From Gautieria morchelliformis (taxonomy: Eukaryota > Basidiomycota > Agaricomycetes > Gomphales > Gomphaceae): 64,000 bases of DNA. The translations under genes were made by a program, and so were the position numbers. Below are positions 1 through 9,439 of this stretch, one piece after another. The DNA is taken from the NCBI GenBank assembly GCA_015179125.1, contig WHVA01000057.1, positions 1-64,000 on the forward strand, written 5' to 3'. How positions within the stretch are numbered: the first letter of the stretch is position 1; every line of letters starts with the position of its first letter. Under the pieces are notes generated by a model, which did not search any database, was not told the DNA's origin, and was given only the letters and a program-made list of their open reading frames with translations.

Positions 1-289
1 TCGAACTTGGTCGGGTTATGCCGATTCATAATAGGCGGCTTGCCGCGCTGCACCATCGACAACACCACGCACCACAGACACTTCAGCCTCTCTTTGGTTC
101 GGCACTCGTCTTCCATATGAACTTGCCCCGGGCTTCGAAGCATCTCTGACCCTGTTCTTCAATCGCGCCTTTTCACTTAGCTCCACAGGCTCGCCGTCAA
201 GTACCAGCAGCTCCCTGTCAACTCCCCCATAACCCCAGTGGCCAACTTCCGTGAGTATCCCGGCCCATATTCCTCATACCAGGGTGTCT

Positions 290-1077
290 GACCACTCGAC
301 TCCCGCAGAGCGCCACGGCCCAGGCACATTCGTGTCCCAGGGCACGCGTACCTGCACCCGCACCCGCCGCCGCCCGTTCCCCACCACGCCGTCCTCCTGC
401 ACCAGCTCGCCCACCCCAGCACCTCCGCGCCCCTCACCCCCGCGCGTACGCGTGCGCCCCCCGCGTCCTTGTGTCGTCACCCAACCCGTCCCGCACCTGT
501 GCCGTACCTGTACCCGCACCCGCACCCGCTGCCGCCCGCTTCCCCACCACCCCGTCCTCCTACACCAGCTCGCCCACCTCCGCCCCCGCTCCTTCGCGTC
601 GCCGCCCAACCCGTCCCTGCACCCGCACCCGCACCTGCACCCGCACCCGTACCTGCACCCGCACCCGTACCTGCACCCGCACCTGCACCTGCATCTGCAC
701 CCGTACCTGCAACCGCACCCCATACCTGCACCCGCACCCGCAACTGCGCCCGTACCTGCACCCGCACCCGCCGCCACCCGCTTCCCCACCACCCCGTCCT
801 CCTACACCAGCTCACCCACTCCGCCCCCGCGTCCTTTGCGTCGCCGCCCAACCCGTCCCTGCACCCGCACCCGTACCTGCACCCACACCCGCAACTGCGC
901 CCGTACCTGCACCCGCACCCGCACCCGCCGCTGCCCGCTTCCCCCACCACCCCGTCCTCCTACACCAGCTCGCCCACCTCCGCCCCCGCGTCCTTCACGT
1001 TGCCGCCCAACCCGTCCCTGCACCCGCATCTGCACCCGTACTTGCACCCGCACCCATACCTGCACCCGCACCCGCAC

Positions 1078-1108
<31 letters not shown>

Positions 1109-1250
1109 CGCACCCACACCTGCACCCACACCCGCACCCGCACCTGCACCTGCACCCGCACCTGCACCCGCCGCCGCCTGCTCCCCCACCACCCCGTCCT
1201 CCTATACCAGCTCGCCCACCCCAGCACCTCCGCGCCCCTCACCCCACCGC
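290..1250. repeat. C-rich higher-order minisatellite
   Basis: The plus strand is built from CACCCG/CACCTG/TACCTG-type hexamers, interrupted five times (near 377, 540, 781, 938 and 1182) by a cassette of about 40 bp that starts CTTCCCCACCACCCCGTCC and is followed by CGCCCAACCCGTCCCTGCA-like sequence. The hexamers contain no stop codon in several frames on both strands, so long Pro/Ala, Thr/Arg/Cys or His/Pro open frames arise automatically. I therefore do not call them genes. The minus strand is a run of GGGTGC-type repeats. Confidence 0.85.
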
Positions 1251-1254
1251 ATAC

Positions 1255-1389
1255 GCGTGCGCCCCCGCGGTTTCTGAGCTCAAGAACGTGTCAGGATCGG
1301 CGAAGTTGCCTTATGGTGCATTGGCACTCGGTGCGGAAGGGATCAAAGATTTCGGGGCTTATGCTACACAGGAGGAAATCCGACATTGA
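1255..1389 (+). pseudogene. Possible short gene fragment after the minisatellite
   Basis: One frame leaves the minisatellite and continues as ordinary-looking protein containing KLPYGALALGAEGIK, ending at a stop near 1387. The PYGALALGA stretch recalls the segment of basidiomycete DUF6532 proteins that contains GALALAA. This is a weak, memory-based resemblance over about 15 residues, and no start, intron or second domain was found. It may be a remnant of a captured exon or chance. Confidence 0.15.
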
Positions 1390-1509
1390 GAATGAACGCC
1401 TACCGTCAGATCTCACTGATCCAATGTCAGAAGAAGCTAAGCCCTTCCTCTCCAATCCCATGACACCCTCTTCTGGAGATTCTCCTGTAGTGGGTTCTCA
1501 CCATTAGTA

Positions 1510-1779
1510 CAAAGTAGCAAACAAGATTAAAACCTGCATTGAACTACATACAGTAAGCTAAGCTTGACATTGTTCCCCCCTCAGCACCCAAAATGCAAAA
1601 TAAAAAATGCTTGTTTTATTCGGATTTTTTAGTTCTATGCCCTAGCTATGGTCCACATAGCTTCAGATATGAAATTTCAAGCGAATCGGAGCGATATCAA
1701 GCAAGATATCGTTGTTCGAAGTTTGCGCGCTAAATCGGAAGCAAATCCGACGCGCGCCTTAGGTACTGCAAACGGGTGT
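1510..1779. other. No recognisable gene
   Basis: This AT-rich spacer has a few short open frames. None has recognisable motifs or splice signals that build a longer product. Confidence 0.5.
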
Positions 1780-1839
1780 AAAAGATATCTAATATATCCT
1801 AGAAGAATGTACATTGTTGTCAATGTGAACATCCTCCTA
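1780..1839 (+). repeat. 60-bp module shared with the leader of the integrase-domain gene
   Basis: This stretch (AAAGATATCTAATATATCC, then GTACATTGTTGTCAATG, then ACATCCTCCTA) is nearly identical to the reverse complement of 52711-52774. There it sits immediately upstream of, and touches, the ATG of the integrase-domain gene. Sequence on either side is not shared. It may be a promoter or 5'UTR fragment copied with a mobile gene, or part of an unrecognised repeat. Confidence 0.6.
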
Positions 1840-1964
1840 GTAGCGTCTAACCTTCTTCTTTTGACGTTTAATGTAGTCCTGTATACACTGTACACTGGTG
1901 GCTGGCTTACTATGGCTTTGGCTGGGCTCTGGGTTTCTCTGTCAGTCTCTGGGGTTCTCTGGCT

Positions 1965-2335
1965 TTGGCTGGGCATTAATAACAGCTTCTGCTTCAATAT
2001 ACTGTACCTTTTTTCACAAATAGATATCAATAAATTATCCTGACTTTGTGAAAATTGACAACAGCTCCAGCTTAAATGTACAGTGCATTTTTTTGACATT
2101 TTTCGAAAAATCAATAATCCTAACTTTGCTAAACTTAATAACAGCTTCAGCTTACATGTACTGGACATTTTCTTGACATTTTTCGAAAAATAGATGATCC
2201 TGACTTTGCTAAAATTAATGACAGCAGCTGTGTAAATATGGTTTCCTTTACTATTTCATTTATGTCTGTATATGTCACAAAATAGATATCGATACATATC
2301 CCTGAGTTTTCTAAAAGTTAATGATAAGTAACAGC
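1965..2335. repeat. AT-rich tandem repeat, unit about 78 bp
   Basis: At least three degenerate copies contain a TTGACATTTTTCGAAAAAT-like core, then ATCCTGACTTTGCTAAA, then AATAACAGCTTCAGCTT. A related single unit occurs at about 16165-16225. Each time it lies just upstream of a G-rich GGGGACATGCTACAC minisatellite, so the two probably belong to one dispersed repeat family. Confidence 0.65.
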
Positions 2336-2364
2336 CTCTGCTTGCTTCACTTTGAGGCCCTTGG

Positions 2365-2610
2365 GGATATGCTACACATGCTATAGTTGAGAGGCATGCT
2401 ACACACACTATGCGTGGAGACACACATGTTATGCGTGGGGACATGCACGCTATGTGTGGAGACACACCCTATGCATGGGTACATGCATGCTATGCATGGG
2501 GATGTGCACACTATATGTGGGGACACACTATGCTTGGGGACAGACACACTGTGCTTGGGGGACACAGTACAAACAAGGGACACACTACACACACTATGCA
2601 TGGGGAAAAC
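2365..2610. repeat. G-rich GGGGACATGCTACACAC minisatellite, left part
   Basis: Degenerate short units of about 18-31 bp follow the pattern GGGGACATGC(T)ACACACACTATGC. The array is interrupted by element 1 and resumes at 13761. Open frames inside it (Met/Cys/His/Thr-rich) are artefacts of the repeat. Confidence 0.75.
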
Positions 2611-2832
2611 TGTAAAGGTGTAAAGATGTCTATCTTACGCCTCAGGTCACGAGAGCACAACAGAACTTAACCAAGTTGTGGTATTCTCAATGCTACGTAG
2701 TGACAGTGGAGGTATAAGATGCTATGGGGGCCGCTAGCCGGTTCCCACGCATAAACTATACAGTGGGTCCCTAAGGGGCCCACTGGGATTATGTAATAAC
2801 TAATGTACATGTAGATACACAGGTTATTTACA
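2611..2832 (-). repeat. Element 1 3' LTR
   Basis: The LTR is bounded by TGTAAATAACC (read on the minus strand) and TTTACA. The outer edge reads TGTAAAGGTGTAAAGATG, so the boundary is either 2611, which gives the AAAAC TSD, or 2619, which matches the inner edge of the 5' LTR. The same LTR occurs at 13547, 33032, 45086 and, as a solo copy, at 49000. Confidence 0.9.
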
Positions 2833-2846
2833 CCCTCCCCCTCTAT
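2833..2846 (-). other. Polypurine tract of element 1
   Basis: Read on the minus strand, AGAGGGGGAGGG directly abuts TGTAAAT of the 3' LTR. This is the expected position of the plus-strand DNA primer, and the same tract precedes the 3' LTR of element 2. Confidence 0.8.
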
Positions 2847-2900
2847 AGACAACTATAGGGGTTAACTCCTACTCATAGAGGTCGTCCATGAGGGAGTCCT

Positions 2901-5252
2901 CTAGAGTGGCCGATTTACGACATCGTCGTTGTCGTACGGGGCCGGAGGAGCACGTGACTCCTCCGGGGGCACCTCCGCGTCATCGGTGGTGATCGGGTGA
3001 GGCTGGTTGGCCTCACCACTAGCGGCAGTCTCCGCTTGGGCGCTGGGGCCCGTGTCCTCGCGGAGCATGGCCTCGACGGCCGGGTCCTCCGTTTGAGGAG
3101 GGGGCCGGAAGCGCGCCAGCTCTCGGTCGAGCTGAGCGTGAGTGAGGGGTCGTGGCACCGCGGCCCTCACATGGCTGGTCTCGATGACCTTTTGTTGGCC
3201 CTCACGGGCGGTGGCGCTGAATGCCGCGCCGGTGATGCTGCGCTGAACGTAATGTTCAATGCGCGCTGCTCGCTCGCGAGTGACCCCCGCGTAGCGGGCC
3301 AACCATCTCGCGACCTCTGCGAGTGGGATGTCAGGGCCGGCTCGGCCCTCTACTGGGAATGGGCCCGTGATTGAGAGCCGCAGGGTGGTGCTCTGAGGTG
3401 TCAGCACTTCCCTGGCGTCGACGAGGCTCGACCATTGGTCAGTAGAGCCGAAGAGGTCGAGTAGCCTCGCCCTGAGTGGTGATGCGACCCCTTTGACCCA
3501 GGGTGCAAGGGCCTTCAACCACATCCAGACGTCCATGTCGTCTAGGTTGAAGGTGCCATCTGTGTTGTCACGGATGGCGGAGGGGATTCCTTCAGGGTTG
3601 TGTATCCAACCCCTTAGAATGGCCGCGATGTTGTGTGGGGTACCGCCCGCTATCATGAGACAATCCCTTTTGGGATTGCGAGCGCGTTGTTCGCGCTCGA
3701 TGCGTTTGAAGACGCCAATCATCTCGCGCGTACGCGCGATCTGTGGCGTTTCTTTTGCCCGCGCTATGAGTTCGACGAAGCGGGGTTCGTCGAGCGGGCA
3801 GACGTCGTACCATTGGGTGCGACGTTGTTGGGCCTTTCCTACCGGTCGTGGTAGGCAGCCCGTCTCGGAGATCGGTGGATCTCCGAGTGGGATGAGCCTT
3901 CCCTCCCCCGGGTAGGGAGGATGAACCGACTCAACTGTCCCCGCCGGCGGAGGTAGGGCCACGCCAGGCCCGATGTACTGGGCCTCGACCTGTGCTATCC
4001 GCCGCTGAAGGGCGGGGTCGTCGATGGAGTGTGACGATGATGCCGCTAGGTAAGCGCTGATTGCGCTTTCCTTCGCAATGGCTAGCCCATTGACGTTGTG
4101 GAGGGAGCCGCGCTTTTTCTTGCGCTTTTTCTTTGGCTGCTCTGCCAGCCACTGTGCCCGTTCAGGGTCGTACGTCTTCCAGACGGACGAGTTGGATTCC
4201 CATCCATCTAGGACGCCGTACGCAGAGTCGGAAGGTGCGCTCTGCCCTTCTGTTGTTGTCATAGTCGGCATTGGCGCCGACAATAGGGACGCGAGCCCTG
4301 ATGTTGCGCGCGCCGGCAATGGCGCCGTCGCGCGAGGTGAAGATGGCCCGGCCACTGGCTCTGTGGCTGGGTCATGTCGCGGCCTTTTTGAGGCAGCGTG
4401 GACCAGGGTCACCTGGAGCTGGGCTGCACTCAGCTGCTGCTCCAGTTCCTTGATCCTGGCGTGCTCGGTTATGAGCGCATCGTCGCGGTCCTCGACCGCA
4501 CGTTCTAGCTCCTTGACCTCTTTTTTGAGGTCGTGGACGTCTCGGAGGGGCTCTTCTCGCGCGTCACGCGCGATGCCCCTTGGGAGCCATCCCCACGCCG
4601 CATAGACGGCGTCGCCGATGTCCTCGTCCCGCAGTTTAACCTTGCGGGTGCCTGTCGCTGCCCTTAGGTGCAAGGCATAGTGTCAGGGTTCACGCATTTC
4701 CTTCCATGAGTTTCCGTCACCTTCCATCACACTCCGTCACATGTCACATTCCGTCACACTCCGTCACATGTCACACTCCGTCACATGTCACATTCCGTCA
4801 CCTTCCGTAACCTTCTACAAGTTTCCGTCTCCCCTATTATGTAAGCTTTGCCAGCGCTATAAGACTGTAGCCCGTGTGGTGGCGTTTCCTCAGCTTGATC
4901 TCTGAGGATACCCACTACACAGGCAAGTCCCCATGTATCTATCGTTGGTAGAGTTATAAACTGAGGATACCCACTACACAGTTGGTCATTGTCCTAGTAT
5001 CGGCTCTTATCTCCTTGAGTATCTTTGGTTGTGGCTTCATCATTAGTGTTGCCCTCACACATAGTCCGCGCATGTTGCGCAATCGTCCGGGTGGACGATG
5101 GCAAGGGCGTCCTCCCATCCCACGATCATCCAATGCTCCTGGTCTATCAGAGCACGGAGAATGTCAGCGGCCCCTTGTCTCGGGGCCGTTGTTCGCGTCG
5201 TGGACGTGGACGGGTCAACGTCCATCCCATCTTTGGGGGGCATCATCTTCAT
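2901..5252 (-). pseudogene. Element 1 ORF3, unknown protein downstream of the chromodomain
   Basis: This separate reading frame starts about 117 bp after the pol stop (MKMMPPKDGMDVD at 5252) and ends at 2901. It is split by solo LTR-E (4681-5059) after about 65 codons, and the second part is an open frame of 590 codons (4673-2901). Visible parts are a coiled-coil stretch beginning LKKEVKELERAV, a Pro/Ala/Thr-rich linker, a basic KKKRKKKRG block that could be a nuclear-localisation signal, then a longer, probably globular region containing RRTQWYDVCPLDEPRF and DGTFNLDDMDVWMWLKAL. The position corresponds to that of an env or accessory gene, but no signal peptide or membrane segment is seen. 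Element 2 carries the same ORF. I do not recognise the family. Confidence 0.8.
4681..5059 (+). mobile_element. Solo LTR-E inside ORF3
   Basis: A 379-bp insertion begins TGTCAGGG, ends CCCTCACA and has the perfect TSD CATAG on both sides. Element 2 lacks it at the same site. The first third holds tandem CCGTCACATGTCACA-like units (4712-4815). A GCTATAAGACTG TATA-like box follows near 4855, and a 20-bp motif containing CTGAGGATACCCACTACAC occurs twice (about 4902 and 4959). These are typical U3-to-U5 features of an LTR. Confidence 0.88.
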
Positions 5253-5369
5253 GGGTTGATGATGGTGGTGGTTGCTTCCAAGAAGCGATGCGCCTTCGGA
5301 AAGATCCGAGGTGAAAATTTAACCGCGCCGTGGCCGGCGCATCACGTGGTCTGCACGTGACAGACGCGT

Positions 5370-5957
5370 CTAGCGGCGTCTGGGGAGGTCGCATGGCTTG
5401 CCCACCCCCCGAAGCTCTAGGTAGCTATCTAGGGCTTCGAGGTCCTTGCAGGACGATATGGGTTCCCATGTCACGTCGCCTAAGGTCCAACGGACCTGGA
5501 ACTCCAGGTCCGTCAAGTTTATCCATCGATGTGCGATAATCTCGTCAACGAGCCACTCCTGGTCGTCATTTGCTCCGAAGTCATACAATGAGTTGGCCTC
5601 ACGACGAGGGAATAATTCGTCGTTGTTAGCTTCGTATTGCCGTACGAGGCTGGAATGGAAGACCGGTGAAATGCGACGGCTTTTCAGCTCGTCGGGAAGA
5701 TTGAGGGTTACCGTCGAGGCGTCGTCGTGAGCCTCCACAACGTGGTACGGTCCGATGTACCGCGGGACTAGTTTTCTGGCTCTTCCTTTCGGGAGAGTTA
5801 AGTTTTGTGTCAAAAGGTAGACGCGGTCGTTGGCCGCATACCTGTCGCTCACCATACGTTTCTTATTTGCGTGAAACGTTTGCGTCACTCGATGCTCTAT
5901 GATTGCATCGTGTGCTGCCATCAGGTTCCATTTTGCCTGATGTGCGAACCGGGCCAC
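5370..5957 (-). pseudogene. Element 1 Pol C-terminus: integrase tail and chromodomain
   Basis: This frame carries the end of integrase (GRARKLVPRYIGPYHV, the GPY/F-type module that binds DNA outside the catalytic core) and then a chromodomain: EEWLVDEIIAHR-like start, FQVRWTLGDVTWEP core, and an acidic Leu-rich end. Chromodomains direct chromovirus integration to chromatin marks. The frame is offset by one base from the integrase core because of a one-base loss in a G run near 5945, when compared with element 2. Confidence 0.9.
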
Positions 5958-7035
5958 CCCTTGAACGGGGTGTCCGCGGCTATGGGGAGGTCTATCCGCG
6001 GCATATAGCCATGGTTCAGCTCGAAGGGTGCGAACCCTGTGGTCGCACTGACGTTGCTGTTGAGGGCGACCTCAACCATTGGGCATTTCACTGCCCAATC
6101 CTTCTGATCGTCTCTGACGACCGCGCGCAATATCTGGCCAATCGATCGGTTTGCCCGCTCGGTTGCTCCATCCGTTTGTGGATGGAAGGCAGTTGGCATG
6201 AGGAGCTTAGTCCCCATGAGTCGCTGGAGTTCACGCCAGAAGATCGACGTGAACTTTGAGTCTCTGTCCGAGACGATGGAGTCGGGAACTCCGTGCAGTC
6301 GGATGACCTCTTTCAGAAACAGCCAGGCTACTCCCTTGGCTGACACGCTCGTTGTGGTTGGCACGAGGTGTACAAGTGACGTTAGTTGGTTGATGACTAC
6401 CATCAGGTAGTCGCAGTGGTTGGATTTGGGCAGGGGCCCCATGAAGTCAATGCCAATCGACTGCCACGGCCTATCCGGAATGGGTAGGCTGTGTAGTAGG
6501 CCTTTGGGCTGTTGTGGCCCGGTTTTCGTCATCTGGTACCTCGCGCATGATGTGCAGAATGCTTCTATGTCTGGGTTCATGCCCGGCCACCAATATGCCC
6601 TTCGAGCGTAGTTCGAAGTCTTCAGATGGCCGTAGTGGCCGACTATCTGATGTGCCCGATCGATGATAATTTCGATCAGCTTCCTTCCCCCTTGAAGAAC
6701 AGAGCGGGGACGGAAATGACGTCTCTCTTGAGCTGATTCTTAGTCCAGATCATCCCGTCCCGGATTCAGAATCTCGGGTGCGCCATGATCTTTGTGAACA
6801 TGGTGTCCCTATGGTACGCGTCTCGTAGGACCTTAGACAGGTCTACGCCTTGCTCAACGATCTGGCACAGGGGTGCGCCGTCATTCCCTGCGGCGATGGC
6901 TCTGACCTCATCGTTGTCGTCGCTGGACGCGGCCACGTTCGCGGGCTCTAGTGAGCCCTCGTTTAATGCGGCGGCTTCCGTTACTCTCGCCTCTGTCTTC
7001 TCAGCGAGGCGTTTAGAGTGTCTTGTCGCCGCTGT
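5921..7035 (-). pseudogene. Element 1 integrase (zinc-binding and catalytic core)
   Basis: The HHCC zinc-binding part (HxxxxH and CTSC) precedes the catalytic core. Visible catalytic residues are D in SIGIDFMGPLP, D in IVSDRDSKF and E in TDGATERANR, the usual D,D-35-E arrangement for inserting retroelement cDNA. Upstream it joins RNase H in the same frame through a TGA at 7036-7038, where element 2 has CGA. Downstream a frameshift separates it from the chromodomain. Confidence 0.9.
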
Positions 7036-8505
7036 TCACAGCTCGACATACCGGTCGGTGGGCAATAACTCACCGTCCGGATCTAAACGTGCATCCGCGT
7101 TCACGAAGACATGGTCCGGGTGATTGTCATCACTCGTGTCGCTCTCGTAGTAGCGCGACAGGCAGTCTGCTACCTTGTTCTCTATACCGTCAACATGAAC
7201 GGTGTTGAAATTGAACCGGGAGAGAAACTCCCACCATCTGACCTGTCGGTCAGATAGGCTCTTTTGGGTCTCGAAGTACTCGAGTCCCTTGTGGTCTGTG
7301 ACGAGGGTGAACCTTCGCCCTAGCAGTTTGTCCTCCCATTTCAGGAGAGCCTCGAGCACCGCGATAGTCTCGTCTTCGTGAGTCCGGTAGTGTTGCTGAG
7401 CAACGCTGAACTTCTTTGACAAGAAGCCGGCTGGTCGACAAGTTTTCCAGTCAGGACCTTGGCCGTAGACCGCACCGACGCCGGCTTTTGACCCGTCGGT
7501 GATCACCCAGATCGGCTCTGGGCACCTTGTGTCTACTGGACGCAGGATCGGGGCCTTACAGGCCAACGCCTTAATGCTTTGCCAGCATTTGTCGAGCAGC
7601 GGTGTCCATTCGAATGGACGGTTATTATGCGCACAGCCCGATAGCAGGGTGGTATATGCACTAACATCCGGCATGTAGTGTGCCAGATACTGTACGAGCC
7701 CGAGGAAACGTTGGACGTCGTTGAACGTCCATGGCCTGCGCCACTCGCGGATGCGTTGCATCTTGTCCTTGTCGGCGTGTACCCCTCGGCCATCGATCAT
7801 ATGGCCGAGGCACTCCATTCGGATGGAGTAGAGGTCCACCTTTTTCTTGCTCAGAAAGAGGTGGTTCTTCCTCAGTCTGTCAAAGACAATGTAGAGGTGT
7901 TCTTCACGCTCTTGTATTGAGAGCAAGAATATGAAGATGTCGTCCATGTATACATGGACGAAGCGACCTATGCAGTCGCGGAAAATGGCTGTCATCAGCC
8001 GTTGGAATGTTGATGGGGCGTTACAGTCCCCCATCTGTATCACCTGGCTCCTGAAGGTGCCGAGGATCGTGGCAAAGGCTGTCTTTGCTACGTGATCCGG
8101 ATGAATCTGGATCTGCTCTTATGCTTCTGACATATCGAGTTTAGTTCGATATCGGCAGTGAGCCATGTCGCTGCGTATGATATCCTGATCCGGGAAGGGC
8201 GTGACGTCCTTCACCATGTTTTCGTTCTGCTGGCGCAGATCGAAGACGGTTCTCAACGTACCATTCTTCTTCGGCACACACAGCATGGGCACTGCCTGCT
8301 GTGCTACTGCCGGAATCCACCATGTTGCCGTGGTGTATCGTTCTATCTTTGCCGACAGTTCCTCTCGGAAGTGTTCGGGGCATTTCGGTAGTCGATACCG
8401 CATGTGCTTGTTGGGATCGATGAGGTTGATCTCATGGTTGATCTTCCGCAGTGGCGGGAGTTCTAATGGAATTCCACTGACTAGGTCAGTGATTTTTCCA
8501 TCCAT
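7036..8505 (-). pseudogene. Element 1 reverse transcriptase and RNase H
   Basis: The RT fingers and palm are clear: VPKKNGTLRTVFDLR, FPDQD, TKLDMSEA, QMGDCNAPSTFQRLM and the catalytic box VYMDDIFIF. The thumb (FLGLVQYLAHYM) and RNase H (WVITDGSKAGVGAVYGQG, DETIAVLEAL, LVTDHKGLEYF) follow, matching the Ty3/Gypsy order. A TAA after MSEA (8119-8121) interrupts RT where element 2 has TAC. A one-base deletion near 8500 relative to element 2 separates this frame from the readthrough frame that starts at the gag-pr UGA. Confidence 0.93.
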
Positions 8506-8682
8506 TCCTCGCGGAGGCGAGGAAGGTCATCATCCGTGACGATGATGATAGTGGTTGGCTTAGAAGCCATTAGGCGCTGTTGGCGTCTATTAGGTCCCGC
8601 GGCGCACGGGCCCGCTTTCCGCTTCCCCATCGCTTTCACCGTTAGGTGAGAGCGTCTCTCCCTACGACTGTAGGGTGAGTTT

Positions 8683-8730
8683 GAGGACGAGTCGTCCCGC
8701 GACTCGTCCTCCTGGCTTCAATGAGCCAGG
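8683..8730 (-). promoter_or_regulatory. Candidate UGA-readthrough structure at the gag-pr/pol junction
   Basis: Read on the minus strand, CCTGGC-TCATTGAA-GCCAGG forms a 6-bp stem with the gag-pr UGA in its 8-nt loop. It is followed at once by a perfect 12-bp stem (GAGGACGAGTCG / CGACTCGTCCTC) with a 5-nt loop, six bases after the stop. Both stems are conserved in element 2 at 37188-37235. See the finding for the recoding hypothesis. Confidence 0.65.
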
Positions 8731-9344
8731 TTCCGCGTCGGCGCTTGGGTGATCCTGCTCACCCGTGGCCCTTTGTCCTCGTTCTTCAATTCGTCATCAT
8801 CTAATGAGACCTTGCCCGTGGGGATCACTTCGTTTCCCTTGTGGATCGTCCCTGGGCTCGAGAAGTCCAGGGTTATGCCGAATCTCCTTAGGAACGGTGT
8901 CCCTAAGATCGCGTCGTAATATTCGACGTTTGCTACGTCGAAGTATTCGTCGTATGTCCCGCGACCAAACTTGATGGTCGCATTCGTTCCATAGTTGATC
9001 GTGGAACGGCTGCCTATGCAGGCTAGCTGCAGCGCGATTGGTTGCTCCAGGGAGAATGTCTTCATCCCTGTAGCTCGCGTGAATTCGGGGCACAGTAGTA
9101 CCCCTTCGCTGCCGCTATCTAGCAGGCAGTGGGCTTTTACGCCGTTGATTTCCCAGTACCCCGATAGGGTACGGTTCTCACTACGCGGACGCGTTGGCCG
9201 TGTTCTGTGTTTGCTTCGGTGGTGATACACCGGCTCAGCCGCCTTGTCTTGCATGACCGATGTGCGTGCCGCCATGACTTTCGTGGCGGTTTCGTCTTCC
9301 AGCGCGAATCTGATCGCGCTGGACCTGTAGGTGGTGTCTTCCAC
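8718..9344 (-). pseudogene. Element 1 aspartic protease
   Basis: A retropepsin-like domain has the active-site motif HCLLDSGSEGVL (DSG) and the later ILGTPFLRRFG motif typical of Ty3/Gypsy proteases. In element 2 it is continuous with Gag. Here a one-base loss in a G run near 9447 and a TAG at about 9388 (element 2 has GAG) disconnect it from the zinc knuckle. It ends at the UGA embedded in the hairpin pair. Confidence 0.9.
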
Positions 9345-9439
9345 CTCTTCGTCCCATTCATAGTATTGGGACGGCTCTGGGTCCCACTATTCAGCGGGTG
9401 TGTCTCCGTTATCCGGAGTGTCGTTGGGTTGGGGATCAC

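Noticed and set aside
177-1507. Several overlapping long open frames on both strands of the C-rich repeat
   Set aside because: They arise because the repeat lacks stop codons. The composition is pure repeat (Pro/Ala, Thr/Arg/Cys, Gly/Val) and all frames are equally open.
2997-4605. Plus-strand open frames up to 175 codons opposite ORF3
   Set aside because: They are antisense shadows of the minus-strand retrotransposon ORF, with no independent motifs.
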